A DNA stretch of 64,000 bases from CAZVVT01 sp964630595 (GTDB lineage Bacteria; Chlamydiota; Chlamydiia; Chlamydiales; VFKH01), in assembly GCA_964630595.1 (NCBI GenBank), contig CAZVVT010000005.1, positions 1 to 64,000 on the forward strand, written 5' to 3'. Position 1 is the stretch's first letter, and every line of letters begins with the position of its first letter. Under the pieces are notes generated by a model. The model did not search any database. It was not told where the DNA came from and worked only from the letters and a program-made list of their open reading frames with translations. The translations under genes and the position numbers were made by a program. Below are positions 26,181 through 35,460 of the stretch, one piece after another.

Positions 26181-27157
26181 AGCTCTGTGCTTATCAAATG
26201 CGCTTTATTCGCACAACTGAGGATATCAGCCATTTCTACGTCGACAAGATCATCGATCATGAGGAGAAGCGGGCCCTCTGTGAAGGTGATGTCGATCTCA
26301 TCTTGCACGGCCACATTAGAAAGGCTCAAAAATGACGCATCAAGTGCTGTGTAGCTACCGCCAAATTCCCATCCCAAACCACGCGTGAAGATTCCCTTCG
26401 CCTCTCCCCAATAGGGCATGAGAGAAATGGTGCGGCCATAGCCCACAGAAAAGTGAGCTGTGCCAGGTTCTAGCAGAGTGACGGTCTCATAAGGTGTTTT
26501 GAGAGAGCCGCTCAATTGATCCAAAGTCTGCATCAAGGAGAACACCACTCCTTTACCGAGAACACACAAACAGCGCCCTTCAATCTCCACTGTCTGTTCA
26601 CGATTAAAGGAAGCGAAATAAGGCCGCGAAATGATCTCTCCATTCAGCACAAAGGGCCCTGCAAGCGGCACAAAGCAGATCTGCTGCGCCTCTTCACTAC
26701 AAAGAGTGGTTGAGCCGCTATCCAAACCAAAAACCGTTTCATCTGCCGTGCGCAAGAAAAGCTTATGGGGATGGCGCAGTGCAAGATAGCAGTTGTAGAG
26801 CGTATGATCCATGCGGCCGCCCACTGCTGCATAGCAATAGACCACCTCATCCGCAGGCAATTGGCGCAGCGCCATCTCCATATCCGTCTCATCTTTGACA
26901 CGCGGAGCTTTAATGATCTGTGCAATTTCTCCCACAGTTCCCACTGAGTCAAAATCCCCCACCGCCATCTCAGGAAGAACATCTATGCGGTAGAGATGAG
27001 AGGCCCCTCCATCCGCTGCAATGACTCTACTATGTTGAACCATCTGTTCTTTTAGCCAACCATCATCTTCCTGCGGAGCCGATCCAACAACAGCAGTAGT
27101 TCCCTGCACGGCATCAAAGTAAAGAAATGCAGATAAAATAAAAGAGGCGAGCAACAT
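26177..27157 (-). CDS. Thiamin pyrophosphokinase with an extra beta domain
   Basis: Transfers pyrophosphate from ATP to thiamin. The catalytic domain has VIAADGGASHL, VGDFDSVG, KDETDMEMAL and GGRMDHTLYN (residues about 44-135). The C-terminal thiamin-binding beta domain is clear at about 232-315 (ISLMPYWGEAKGIFTRGL, SLSNVAVQDEI, GPLLLMI). Between them (about 140-225) is a second segment of similar pattern (ETV...LDSG, ICFVPLAGPFVLNGEI, GKGVVFSLM), making 326 residues instead of about 220. The first 19 residues look like a signal peptide, which is odd for a cytosolic enzyme. A GTG at codon 17 could be the true start; no ribosome site favours either. Confidence 0.8.
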   Translation of the reverse strand: MLLASFILSAFLYFDAVQGTTAVVGSAPQEDDGWLKEQMVQHSRVIAADGGASHLYRIDVLPEMAVGDFDSVGTVGEIAQIIKAPRVKDETDMEMALRQLPADEVVYCYAAVGGRMDHTLYNCYLALRHPHKLFLRTADETVFGLDSGSTTLCSEEAQQICFVPLAGPFVLNGEIISRPYFASFNREQTVEIEGRCLCVLGKGVVFSLMQTLDQLSGSLKTPYETVTLLEPGTAHFSVGYGRTISLMPYWGEAKGIFTRGLGWEFGGSYTALDASFLSLSNVAVQDEIDITFTEGPLLLMIDDLVDVEMADILSCANKAHLISTEL

Positions 27158-27208
27158 GAGGGAAACATACTAGCTCAAATGAATATTTGGCGGTACTGAC
27201 GATCTATT

Positions 27209-28111
27209 CTACGAATGCTTGTTGCTGGAAGCCACTTTCTTAGTCGTGCGCGTTTCGTTGAAGCCAGCATCGAAGAGGTCTTTTGCATCCGCGTAGAGAG
27301 TGTCTCGATCTTCGGCTCCTAGCAAGACTACAATGAGCGTGCGACCATTGCGTTTTGCGGCGGCGACCAGAGTGGACTTAGAGGCGTTGGTGTAGCCCGT
27401 CTTGATGCCGAGCGCTCCGGGGTAGTAGTGCTTTCCTTTTTTGAGGAGCCTGACGGTGGTGTCTATGCTGCGCGCGCGGCTGAGGTTGGAGGCGGGAATC
27501 TCATGCGCCTTTTTCTCGACAATAGCAGCCAGTTTGGGTTGTTTCATGAAGGTGCGAGCGATGAGCGCCATGTCGCGTGCTGTGGTCTTCTGCTTCGGCA
27601 TAAAGATGCCGTGCGGGTTTTCCATCGTCGTGTGCTTGCACCCCAGCGTTTTGAGATAGCTGTTCATGCCTTTGACAAAGTTCTCAATCGAGCCCTTCCC
27701 TAAATGGTAGGCAATGATGTTGGCCGCATCATTGGCAGAAACCATAAGCATCCCCGTCACCAAATCGCGATACTTCAGCTTCTCTCCCTTCTTGATATCG
27801 ATGTGCGTTCCCCCCACTTCAATCCAGTGAGCGGGAAAGCGATAGTTCGCCCGTGCTTTTTTCGCTGCCGAGATCGTCCCGATCGCCTCTTGCTTCGCTT
27901 CAAATTCCGCATCCCAGTCGGGATGGAGGCTTTCTGCATAAACAGCTGTGGCGATTTTCAGAATGCTGGCGGGATAGCGACGTTCGTCGGCATTTTTTTC
28001 AAAAAGCACCGCGCCCGTGTCCGCATTGATGAGAATCGCTGCAGCACTATCAATTGAAACGTTGATTGCACCAAAAAGAAAAAGAGGGAGGAGAACTAAA
28101 AACCAGCGCAT
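27209..28111 (-). CDS. dacA: D-alanyl-D-alanine carboxypeptidase (PBP5/DacA type)
   Basis: Trims the terminal D-Ala of peptidoglycan pentapeptides in the periplasm. The 300-residue protein has a signal peptide (1-17), the SxxK motif in YPASILKIATA (nucleophile Ser at about 48), SAN in MVSANDAAN (about 122-130) and the KTG box in GIKTGYTNAS. The PBP5 C-terminal domain with its amphipathic anchor is missing, so it may be soluble or held by the uncleaved signal. It overlaps rsbW by 16 bases. C. trachomatis carries dacA near rsbW too. Confidence 0.93.
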   Translation of the reverse strand: MRWFLVLLPLFLFGAINVSIDSAAAILINADTGAVLFEKNADERRYPASILKIATAVYAESLHPDWDAEFEAKQEAIGTISAAKKARANYRFPAHWIEVGGTHIDIKKGEKLKYRDLVTGMLMVSANDAANIIAYHLGKGSIENFVKGMNSYLKTLGCKHTTMENPHGIFMPKQKTTARDMALIARTFMKQPKLAAIVEKKAHEIPASNLSRARSIDTTVRLLKKGKHYYPGALGIKTGYTNASKSTLVAAAKRNGRTLIVVLLGAEDRDTLYADAKDLFDAGFNETRTTKKVASSNKHS

Positions 28112-28491
28112 CGCTTCGTGATTGTCAATCGGTTATAATCGTTTGTTCTGCTGTAGTCAATGCTATCGACAAGATGCTCGACGATGTGAATGCCTAAGCC
28201 GCCGGGCTGAATCGCTTCGAGTGAGGTGAGCTCAGCTTTCGGCTTTTTTTGCTTCAGTGGATGGAAAGCCATGCCCTGATCAGTGAAAACCATCGTGAGA
28301 AGATCGCCCTTCTTCTCGATGTCTAGAGTAAGATGGCCTGAGCCGGAGTAGTCGATGATATTGACCACTACCTCCTCTATCACAAGCCGCATGGACAAGA
28401 TGAGTTTAGGCGGAACCTGGAGCTCCTCTAACCTCTTTTCCGCCCAGTCCAAGATAGACGAGAGCTGCTCTTTGTCCGCATCGAATTTCAT
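28096..28491 (-). CDS. rsbW: Anti-sigma factor serine kinase RsbW
   Basis: A GHKL-type ATPase that in Chlamydia acts in a partner-switch with RsbV and RsbU and controls sigma-66 activity. The 131 residues show the N box EEVVVNIIDYS (about 38-48), the G1 box TDQGMAFHPL and the G2 box GGLGIHIVEHLVD. ATG at 28491 is chosen over ATG at 28503 because GGAG lies five bases upstream and it overlaps the preceding stop as ATGA. The same rsbW position next to LptE-like and BamD-like genes is known in C. trachomatis (CT547-CT549). Confidence 0.92.
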   Translation of the reverse strand: MKFDADKEQLSSILDWAEKRLEELQVPPKLILSMRLVIEEVVVNIIDYSGSGHLTLDIEKKGDLLTMVFTDQGMAFHPLKQKKPKAELTSLEAIQPGGLGIHIVEHLVDSIDYSRTNDYNRLTITKRCAGF

Positions 28492-29039
28492 CGAACGCTC
28501 CATGCGTAGAGAATCGCCGCCATTTTTGCACCAACACGATCATACAGAGGCGATTGAGCCGCTGCTTTCGCACCAGGCTCAAAATCGAGCTGGCCCAGCG
28601 AAAAGGTGTTGTCATTTTGCGGACTGGTATCGGGAGCAAAATCAAAGCGCAGCTCCTCGTGCAAACAGCAAGGCCCGAGCACAACCGTCTTGCGCCGATT
28701 GTCCACCACCTTCCAAGTCATATCGATATTGAGCCGCTCTTCCGTTGAGACAAGACGCTCTCCCAACTGTCCACCCAAATTCTGCTCGTAGCGAAAGCCC
28801 ACCGTCTCCCCATTGAGGACGTCGATTTTCCCACACAACCGGTAATCACCGCATTGGCGCACAACTTTGAAATTGCCTCGCTTAGAAACGGCCTGGCACA
28901 CCGCCGCTGTCAGCGCGCCATCACTATCCCCTTCAATATAGGGAACCTCCATCGTATTGCAGGGAGCGCGATGAAGACTGGTGTGATATCCACATCCCGC
29001 TAAGAGAAGAAGACATGCAACTATCCAGGGCATGGGCAC
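28488..29039 (-). CDS. LptE-like outer-membrane lipoprotein
   Basis: A 183-residue lipoprotein with a short signal peptide and the lipobox LLLAGC (Cys at about 16), followed by GYH. The pattern CGYH..., MEVPYIEGDSDGALTAAVCQAV and later LNIDMTWKVVD resembles LptE, which plugs the LptD barrel in lipopolysaccharide export. Additional cysteines (for example GPCCLHEELRF) suggest disulfides. ATG at 29033 (MPWIVAC) is an alternative start. It overlaps both the BamD-like gene and rsbW. The assignment is moderate because LptE sequences diverge quickly. Confidence 0.7.
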   Translation of the reverse strand: MPMPWIVACLLLLAGCGYHTSLHRAPCNTMEVPYIEGDSDGALTAAVCQAVSKRGNFKVVRQCGDYRLCGKIDVLNGETVGFRYEQNLGGQLGERLVSTEERLNIDMTWKVVDNRRKTVVLGPCCLHEELRFDFAPDTSPQNDNTFSLGQLDFEPGAKAAAQSPLYDRVGAKMAAILYAWSVR

Positions 29040-29941
29040 AGTCTATTCAAGGCTTTTTGCGCCTCACCAGCGCAACACGTTTCAGGGAAATCACGCACTA
29101 CAACGCGGTAGTAGATCACTGCCGCCTCATCGTGGCAGGTACGCTCGTAAAAGCAGGCGATTTCCAGCACCGCCCCGGCAAAAAACTCGCGCATCTGACG
29201 CAGCATCTTCTGCGCAATCTCAATGCGGCACTCTCCGGGAAAAGAATGTTCGAAACGTTTGAGATTCACCTCTGCCATCGCCAGCAAATCATTGTTGTTC
29301 GCCTCGCGCTGACTTTCACGCAAATACGCCGTGGCAATCATCAAATAGCTCTCGATCGCCAAAGGATCTTTTGGGAATGCCGTAATCAACGTCTGGTAGG
29401 TCTCTACCGCCTCTTTGTACTGACAGCCGCGCAGCTGCAAGCAGCCCTTGCCCCATAAGCTTTTCGCTGCCATCTGTGTCCCTGGCATGACGGAGATGAT
29501 TTCGTCATAAATTTCGATGGCTTCGCACTCCGCCGACATCCAGCGCGGCAAATGGCGAGCGCCAAAAAGGTGGCAGGTCTCGCCGCGACGAAAGGCTTCG
29601 GCGATGCAGAACTTATAGTTCATGATCTCTTCAAAATGGTTGCCCGAAGTATCCACCTCTGCGTACTTCGTAAAAGCCTTGTTGGAGAGGTCGTAGTCGC
29701 GCAGCTTGAAATAGAGCTTACCCAATTCGTAGTAGGCCCCTTCGGCCTCTTTCGAGTGAGGATAGCAATTCACCAGACGCTGCAAAATTGTTGCCGCCTG
29801 CTCCCACTTGCACTGCGCCATTTTGCTGCTCCACTGCTCATAGAGAAGAGGCGCAGAGGGAGTTGCATAGCCGGCTCCGGAGCGATTCGCTGCTGCGAGA
29901 GAGGCAAAAAGAGTCATGAAAATGAGGAGAAAACGAGTCAC
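29021..29941 (-). CDS. TPR protein, BamD-like
   Basis: A 306-residue exported protein with a signal peptide (about 1-18, MTRFLLIFMTLFASLAAA) and several TPR-like helical pairs, for example WEQAATILQRLVNCYPHSKEA, AYYELGKLYFKLRDY and YKEAVETYQTLITAFP. This is the pattern of BamD/YfiO in the outer-membrane beta-barrel assembly machine. No lipobox Cys is seen at the signal end, unlike E. coli BamD. Many cysteines occur near the C-terminus. It overlaps dnaE by four bases and corresponds in position to CT547. Confidence 0.7.
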   Translation of the reverse strand: MTRFLLIFMTLFASLAAANRSGAGYATPSAPLLYEQWSSKMAQCKWEQAATILQRLVNCYPHSKEAEGAYYELGKLYFKLRDYDLSNKAFTKYAEVDTSGNHFEEIMNYKFCIAEAFRRGETCHLFGARHLPRWMSAECEAIEIYDEIISVMPGTQMAAKSLWGKGCLQLRGCQYKEAVETYQTLITAFPKDPLAIESYLMIATAYLRESQREANNNDLLAMAEVNLKRFEHSFPGECRIEIAQKMLRQMREFFAGAVLEIACFYERTCHDEAAVIYYRVVVRDFPETCCAGEAQKALNRLCPCPG

Positions 29942-32900
29942 AATAGAGAAATTCCTTCTAGCTGCTCAAGGTGGTTTTTGAGCGCGTCCGACCAGTGTAC
30001 ACCCCAAGCGGCTGAAATTTCCAGCTCCGCAAGGGGCCCTTCGCCATTCGTGAAGACAAGTTGCACCGGATGAGGCCCTTTATGGGCGCGGAAAAGATTT
30101 TTGAGGTGCATGACTTGGCTCATCGAGATCAGCTCCACCTGCAAGCGAATCGCCTCTTTCGCCACCTTTGCGGGACCGCTACGGGTGATGGACCGAGACA
30201 CCTTGGAAATCGCCTCCTGCTCAACCGTCTGCAAATCGGCGATAAAGCGCGCCGTCAGCCGAATGGCCCCCTCCTCCCTCTTCACCTGTACAACGGCAAA
30301 AAGAAGGGCATTTTCATTGAGAAGAGCGCCTGATTCCTCGAGCTGATCCGACCAAATCATGAGCTCAAAGTGGCTCATGCCGTCGCCGATGCGGGCAATG
30401 GCATACTTGCGCTGGTTTTTACTCAAGCGCACCTCAATGCTCTCTAAAATGCAGGCAATGCGCGCACTGCTCTGATCGGGCAGCTCTTCGAGTTTGTGCA
30501 AAGGCACTACATCAAGAGAATCGATGCGCTCTTTCAAGCTATCCATAGGATGGCCGGTCAAGAAAAAGCCGAGCAGCTCTTTTTCGCGGATGAGTTGTTC
30601 TTGTTTCGGGCGCTCTTCTACTTGCGGAGGTTGATTGACCTCCCCCACCAAAGAAAAGAGCGTCATCACACCACGCGCACTCTCCTGCGCCTGCCCCCAC
30701 ATCGGCTCTACACTCGCCTGCAGAGCCGCTCTCGACCATCCTGTAAAATCAAAGGCCCCTGCATCAATCAGCAGCTCTACCGCCTTCTTCGGCGCAGCCA
30801 CGCGCTGCATGAAGTCCAAAAGGCTTGTATAGGGCCCCTTGCTACGCTCTGCAATGATCGTCTGCACAACTGCCTCTCCCAGTCCCTTCACAGCGGTCAT
30901 CGCAAAACGAATCCCGCTTGCAGTAGCACTAAAGCGATCACTGGCCTCGTTGATATCGGGGGGCAGAATCGCAATGCCCATCTCTTGCGCCTCGCGCAAA
31001 AACTTGGCCACTTTGGTGATATCGCCATGATCCGATGTGAGCAGAGCCGCCATCCAATCAGCGGGATAATGTGCCTTTAAATAGGCTGTCACATAGGTGA
31101 GGAAGCCGTAAGCGGCCGCATGCGATTTGTTAAAGCCGTACGCTGCAAACTTTTCCATCTTATCAAAGATGCTTGCAGCCGTTACGCCGTCGATGCCATT
31201 TTTACGCGCCCCTTCGACAAACTTGGCGCGCTGACGAAACATCTCCTCACCATCTTTTTTCCCCATCGCACGACGCAGCACATCCCCTTCTCCCAGCGAG
31301 TAGCCCGCCAGCGTCTGCGCAATCTGCATCACCTGCTCTTGGTAGACCATGATCCCGTAGGTCTCTTTCAAGATGGGCTCCATCGAAGGGTGGTCGATCT
31401 CGATGGGCTCTTTGCCAAATTTACGCGCAATAAAAGAGGGAATCATGTCCATCGGACCGGGACGATATAAAGAGAGAACAGCGATGATCTCCTCAAAGCG
31501 GTCTAGGTGCAGATTGCGCGAAAGCTCCTGCATGCCGCCGGACTCCAACTGGAAAATCCCCATGGTGCGGCCGGAGTTGATGATCTTATAAGTTTCACTA
31601 TCATCTAAGGGCAGGTTAATCCAATCAATCAGCCTTCCGTGACGTTTGTGAATGGCATTCACCGCCTCCTGAATAGAGGTCAATGTCTTCAGTCCAAGAA
31701 AATCAATCTTGAGCATGCCCACTTGCTCAACCGGTTTCATCGAAAACTGCGTCACCGCCATGGAACTATCTTTGGCGTTGCAGAGCGGAAGATGAGTCGT
31801 GATGCGCTCTGCAGCGATAATCAGCCCCGCAGCATGAATAGAGGTATTGCGAATGCACCCCTCAAGCTTCTTGGCCAACTCGATAATACGCGCTGTTTCG
31901 GAATCACGCTCGCATAGAGAGCGGAAATCGGCATCTTGCTCGAGTGCACGATCCAGCGTCATGGTGGGATCTTCCGGAACGAGTTTGGCAATCTCATTGA
32001 CCTTAGAAAGAGGGACATTGAGAACGCGGCCCACATCGCGAATCGCCATCTTCGCCTTCATCGTACCGAAGGTAATGATCTGCGCAACCGACTCCACACC
32101 GTATTTAGCGACCACATAGTCGATCACTTCCTGGCGACGGTCCATACAAATGTCCACGTCAATATCGGGATAAGAGAGGCGTTCGGGGTTGATGAAACGC
32201 TCAAAGAACAAGTTGAAGCGCAGCGGCTCGATGTCGGTAATGCCGATCAAATAGCAGACAATCGCCCCTGCACCCGATCCACGACCCGGTCCCATAGGGA
32301 TGCCGCTCTTCTTCGCCCAGTTGATGAAGTCCCAGACGATGAGAATGTAGTCACACATTCCCTTCGAATCTAAAATCTCCATCTCCCAAGTAAGCCGCTT
32401 CTCAATGGTCTCTAAGCCGCCCTCTACATACGCCAAGCGCTCAGGGGTGTACCGCTTTTGAATGCCCTCACGACAGAGACTCCAGAGATATTTCGCCTGC
32501 GTCTGCCCTTCCGGCGTGCGGTAGACGGGATAGTGCTTCGTTGTAAAATCAAATTCGAAATTGCACCGCTTTGCCACCTCCAGCGTATTGTCGAGTGCCT
32601 CTGGCACATCGGCAAAGAGCTCCCTCATCTGCTGCGGTGATTTGAAATAGAGCTCGTGGCTAGAGTAGACGCGCCTTTTTGGGTTGGGCTTCTTTGATTT
32701 GAGATTGCCCAATGAATCGCGTTCCCAAATTTCCGTCGGTTCTCCCGAGGAGATGTTGAGCACGATCTGGTGTGCACGCCAATCTTCGCGATTGATGTAA
32801 TGCGTATCATTGGTCGCTACCAGAGGAATTTTGTGCCGTTGCGCTGCATCAATGAGCATCTCATTGAGCTGCTTTTGCTTCTGATCAAAGTTATGCACCA

Positions 32901-33480
32901 TCTCCTCGAGCCATGGCTCTGCAGAGATGCCGTCCGCTTTGATTGCCTCTTCGCTCATGGTGTGACGCTGGATTTCGATGAAGAAGTCATCTTTGAAGAG
33001 ATCGTGGAAAAAGCGTACCTCCTCATCGAGGCGACCATCAAACGCGGCTTGCGCAATGCTGCTGCTCATACACGCCGAGGTGCAGATCAGCCCCTCTTTG
33101 TGTTTCGCAAGAAGTTCCTTGTCGATGCGCGGATGGTAGTAAAACCCCTCGAGAAAAGCGCTGGAAGAGAGTTCGCACAAATTGCGCCAGCCGGTTGCAT
33201 TCTTTGCGAGCAGGATCAGGTGGTGCGCCGCTTTTTGCCCGGGCAATTTGGTGCGCTCCAAGCGCGAGCCGGGGGCTACATAGACTTCGCAGCCAATGAT
33301 CGGCTTGATCCCTTCTGCTTTACACGCTTTGAAGAAATCAACCGCTCCGTAGAGGTTGCCGTGGTCGGTCAATGCGCAGGCAGGCAGTCCAAACTCCTTC
33401 GCCTTTTTCGCTATGGCCTCGACATCTGCCGTCGCATCCAGAATCGAATACTGCGAGTGCAGATGCAGCGGTACATACAT
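29938..33480 (-). CDS. dnaE: DNA polymerase III subunit alpha
   Basis: Replicative polymerase, 1180 residues. The N-terminal PHP domain is visible as HLHSQYSILDATADVE, CALTDHGNLYGAVDFF and IIGCEVYVAP. The palm has GPGRGSGAGAIVCYLIGIT and the catalytic PDIDVDIC. The helix-hairpin-helix and beta-binding parts follow, with an OB region near residues 990-1060. Length and domain order are of the DnaE1 type. Start ATG 33480 is four bases after the uhpC stop. The uhpC-dnaE adjacency is shared with C. trachomatis (CT544-CT545). Confidence 0.97.
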   Translation of the reverse strand: MYVPLHLHSQYSILDATADVEAIAKKAKEFGLPACALTDHGNLYGAVDFFKACKAEGIKPIIGCEVYVAPGSRLERTKLPGQKAAHHLILLAKNATGWRNLCELSSSAFLEGFYYHPRIDKELLAKHKEGLICTSACMSSSIAQAAFDGRLDEEVRFFHDLFKDDFFIEIQRHTMSEEAIKADGISAEPWLEEMVHNFDQKQKQLNEMLIDAAQRHKIPLVATNDTHYINREDWRAHQIVLNISSGEPTEIWERDSLGNLKSKKPNPKRRVYSSHELYFKSPQQMRELFADVPEALDNTLEVAKRCNFEFDFTTKHYPVYRTPEGQTQAKYLWSLCREGIQKRYTPERLAYVEGGLETIEKRLTWEMEILDSKGMCDYILIVWDFINWAKKSGIPMGPGRGSGAGAIVCYLIGITDIEPLRFNLFFERFINPERLSYPDIDVDICMDRRQEVIDYVVAKYGVESVAQIITFGTMKAKMAIRDVGRVLNVPLSKVNEIAKLVPEDPTMTLDRALEQDADFRSLCERDSETARIIELAKKLEGCIRNTSIHAAGLIIAAERITTHLPLCNAKDSSMAVTQFSMKPVEQVGMLKIDFLGLKTLTSIQEAVNAIHKRHGRLIDWINLPLDDSETYKIINSGRTMGIFQLESGGMQELSRNLHLDRFEEIIAVLSLYRPGPMDMIPSFIARKFGKEPIEIDHPSMEPILKETYGIMVYQEQVMQIAQTLAGYSLGEGDVLRRAMGKKDGEEMFRQRAKFVEGARKNGIDGVTAASIFDKMEKFAAYGFNKSHAAAYGFLTYVTAYLKAHYPADWMAALLTSDHGDITKVAKFLREAQEMGIAILPPDINEASDRFSATASGIRFAMTAVKGLGEAVVQTIIAERSKGPYTSLLDFMQRVAAPKKAVELLIDAGAFDFTGWSRAALQASVEPMWGQAQESARGVMTLFSLVGEVNQPPQVEERPKQEQLIREKELLGFFLTGHPMDSLKERIDSLDVVPLHKLEELPDQSSARIACILESIEVRLSKNQRKYAIARIGDGMSHFELMIWSDQLEESGALLNENALLFAVVQVKREEGAIRLTARFIADLQTVEQEAISKVSRSITRSGPAKVAKEAIRLQVELISMSQVMHLKNLFRAHKGPHPVQLVFTNGEGPLAELEISAAWGVHWSDALKNHLEQLEGISLL

Positions 33481-33484
33481 GGTA

Positions 33485-34807
33485 TTATGCCAACTTTGGG
33501 TTGATCTTCTTGGACCAGAGTGGAATCAAGAAGAGAGCCGCAATGACTGCAGCGCCAATCAAGATCATGAAGTATTGGTGCCAGCCGTAGTCGCGGATGA
33601 CCAGCCCGAGAGGGTATCCTGCAACGGCGGAGCCGAGGTAGGCAAAGCAGCCGATGAATCCCGTAGAAGTCGCTCCCGCTTTTTTATGCGAGAGTTCTGC
33701 TGCATGGACACCAATCAACATCTGCGGTCCAAAGATCGCAAAGCCGATGGCTCCCAGCAGCAGGCTGTCCATAACTATTCCCCCCTTCACGTAGACAAAG
33801 AGGAGAATGAAGAGAAGAGCGAAACAGGTGAAGATGAGGTTGATTGGACCCCGCTTCCCTGCGCATATTTTGTCGGAGGACCAGCCGGCAGCAAAACTGC
33901 CCAAAGCGCCACCGACTTCAAACCACGCGGTGGTTGTGGCTGCAGAAAAGACTGTGTAGGACTTTTCCTTCACTAAAAACAGCGTTGTCCAATCATTGAC
34001 TGCCATGCGGATGATGTAGACGAAAAAGTAGGAGACGGCCAGAAGCCAGATATAGGGGTTCTTCAACACATACTCGACGAGTATGCGATGGATGGAGAGC
34101 TCTCTTTCTTCATCCACATGCTTCTTCGAAGGCCAATCATTCCTCCACTTCTCAATCGGCGGCAGCCCCAAAGATTGGGGCGTGTCGCGCAAACGGTTGA
34201 AGAGGAAAAGGCCTGCTGCAATACAAACCACACCGGGAATGTAGAGACCAAAGCGCCAGCCATAGTGCTGCGAGGCCCAGGCGGCAATGAGTGCGATGGC
34301 GTAACCGCCCACGTTGTGCGAGGTATTCCATCCCCCCCACCATGTGCCGCGCTCTTTTTGCGAATACCAGTGTGTGAGCAGTCGGGCGCAAGGCGGCCAA
34401 CCCCAACCCTGGAACCAGCCGTTCAACCCCCAAAAAAGGGCGAAGAAAAAGAGGGAGGAGGAAAAACCAAAGCAGAGATTCATCAAGCCCGTAACGACCA
34501 GCCCTATACTCATGAAATAGCGGGGGTTAGAACGGTCGGAAAGCATTCCACTGGTGAATTTCGAGATGCCGTAAGTGATGGCCATGATCGTGCTGAGCAA
34601 CCCCAATTGGCTCTCATCAAGCCCCAAGTCACTCATCATGGCAGGCATGACAAAGGGAAGGCTTTTCCGAGTGAAATAGAAGAAGGCATACCCGAAATAC
34701 ATCGAGTAGAAGATCCTCCACCGCCAATAGCGGTACTCGGTCTTCATAAGAGCTGGATCACGGATCTCAGCAATATGCGGGGCGGGTCTAAAGATGTTTC
34801 TGATCAA
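33485..34807 (-). CDS. uhpC: Hexose-phosphate transporter (UhpC type)
   Basis: Major-facilitator carrier of the organophosphate:phosphate antiporter family. In Chlamydia it imports host glucose-6-phosphate. About 12 helices are present, with YFTRKSLPFVMPAMM in helix 1, LNGWFQGWGWPPCARLL in the helix 4-5 region and SHKKAGATSTGFIGCFAYLG near the end. The start is TTG at 34807 (LIRNIFRP), with AAGG seven bases upstream. It matches the length of chlamydial UhpC better than the upstream TTG at 34825. It is the first gene of the long minus-strand operon through dnaE. Confidence 0.93.
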   Translation of the reverse strand: MIRNIFRPAPHIAEIRDPALMKTEYRYWRWRIFYSMYFGYAFFYFTRKSLPFVMPAMMSDLGLDESQLGLLSTIMAITYGISKFTSGMLSDRSNPRYFMSIGLVVTGLMNLCFGFSSSLFFFALFWGLNGWFQGWGWPPCARLLTHWYSQKERGTWWGGWNTSHNVGGYAIALIAAWASQHYGWRFGLYIPGVVCIAAGLFLFNRLRDTPQSLGLPPIEKWRNDWPSKKHVDEERELSIHRILVEYVLKNPYIWLLAVSYFFVYIIRMAVNDWTTLFLVKEKSYTVFSAATTTAWFEVGGALGSFAAGWSSDKICAGKRGPINLIFTCFALLFILLFVYVKGGIVMDSLLLGAIGFAIFGPQMLIGVHAAELSHKKAGATSTGFIGCFAYLGSAVAGYPLGLVIRDYGWHQYFMILIGAAVIAALFLIPLWSKKINPKLA

Positions 34808-34860
34808 CTGTGAACCTTGTAGCAAATGAACATTGCCGATAACCTTTTACCAACCAGAGT

Positions 34861-35460
34861 ATGAGCCAAGCCCCCGTTTCTGCAACCCAAATTTCTGCAC
34901 TGCTCGAACAGCTCGCCCAGTTGGAAACGACGCAGGTCCTTCCTGAGCAACCAGTTGTAGCTCCACTGCCCCCTCCTGTCATCACCCATGTCGCACCAAA
35001 GGCTAAAACCGCCTTTCTGCCTCTCTTTACCGCCGCCTTGGTGGGGGGCTTTATGACGTGGCTTTTACTCCCGACAGTAGAAACTCAAATGGTTGAACGT
35101 GAACCGATTGCGGAAATTATTTCGAGCGGGTTTGACGAAGACCTTTTGGACCCCTCCAGCCGCGTTCTCGCAAAAGCCGTCCGCAATTTAGAGACTCGCC
35201 TTCTCCAAGATTTCAGCTCTGCCCCTTTAAGCGAGCTGAAAGAAAAAGCCCAGGCGAGCACGCAAGCCTGCCGCGCTCAGCTTTTAGAGCTCTATGCTAA
35301 TTTGAGCGACTCCTCCGATCGTGAACGCCTCGCTAGCTTAGTGCAAGCCTCTCGTTTACAAGGACTTATGCCAAAGCAGCTGAGCGCCGAGCCCCGCCCT
35401 CTCTACCTTTGCAGTGAGGCCTTTACCATCGACTTCTCCTTTCTCGCCAAAATATCATGA
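34861..35460 (+). CDS. Single-span membrane protein of unknown function, upstream of hisS
   Basis: A 199-residue protein I do not recognise. Residues 1-50 are Gln/Pro-rich and probably cytosolic, a single hydrophobic helix follows at about 51-70, and the remainder is helical with charged and Gln-rich segments (for example ELKEKAQASTQACRAQLLEL). It ends as ATGA over the hisS start, so the two genes are translationally coupled. A plausible promoter (TTGTAG, 17 bases, TAACCT) lies in the divergent gap with uhpC. Possible roles cannot be read from the sequence. Confidence 0.7.
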   Translation: MSQAPVSATQISALLEQLAQLETTQVLPEQPVVAPLPPPVITHVAPKAKTAFLPLFTAALVGGFMTWLLLPTVETQMVEREPIAEIISSGFDEDLLDPSSRVLAKAVRNLETRLLQDFSSAPLSELKEKAQASTQACRAQLLELYANLSDSSDRERLASLVQASRLQGLMPKQLSAEPRPLYLCSEAFTIDFSFLAKIS

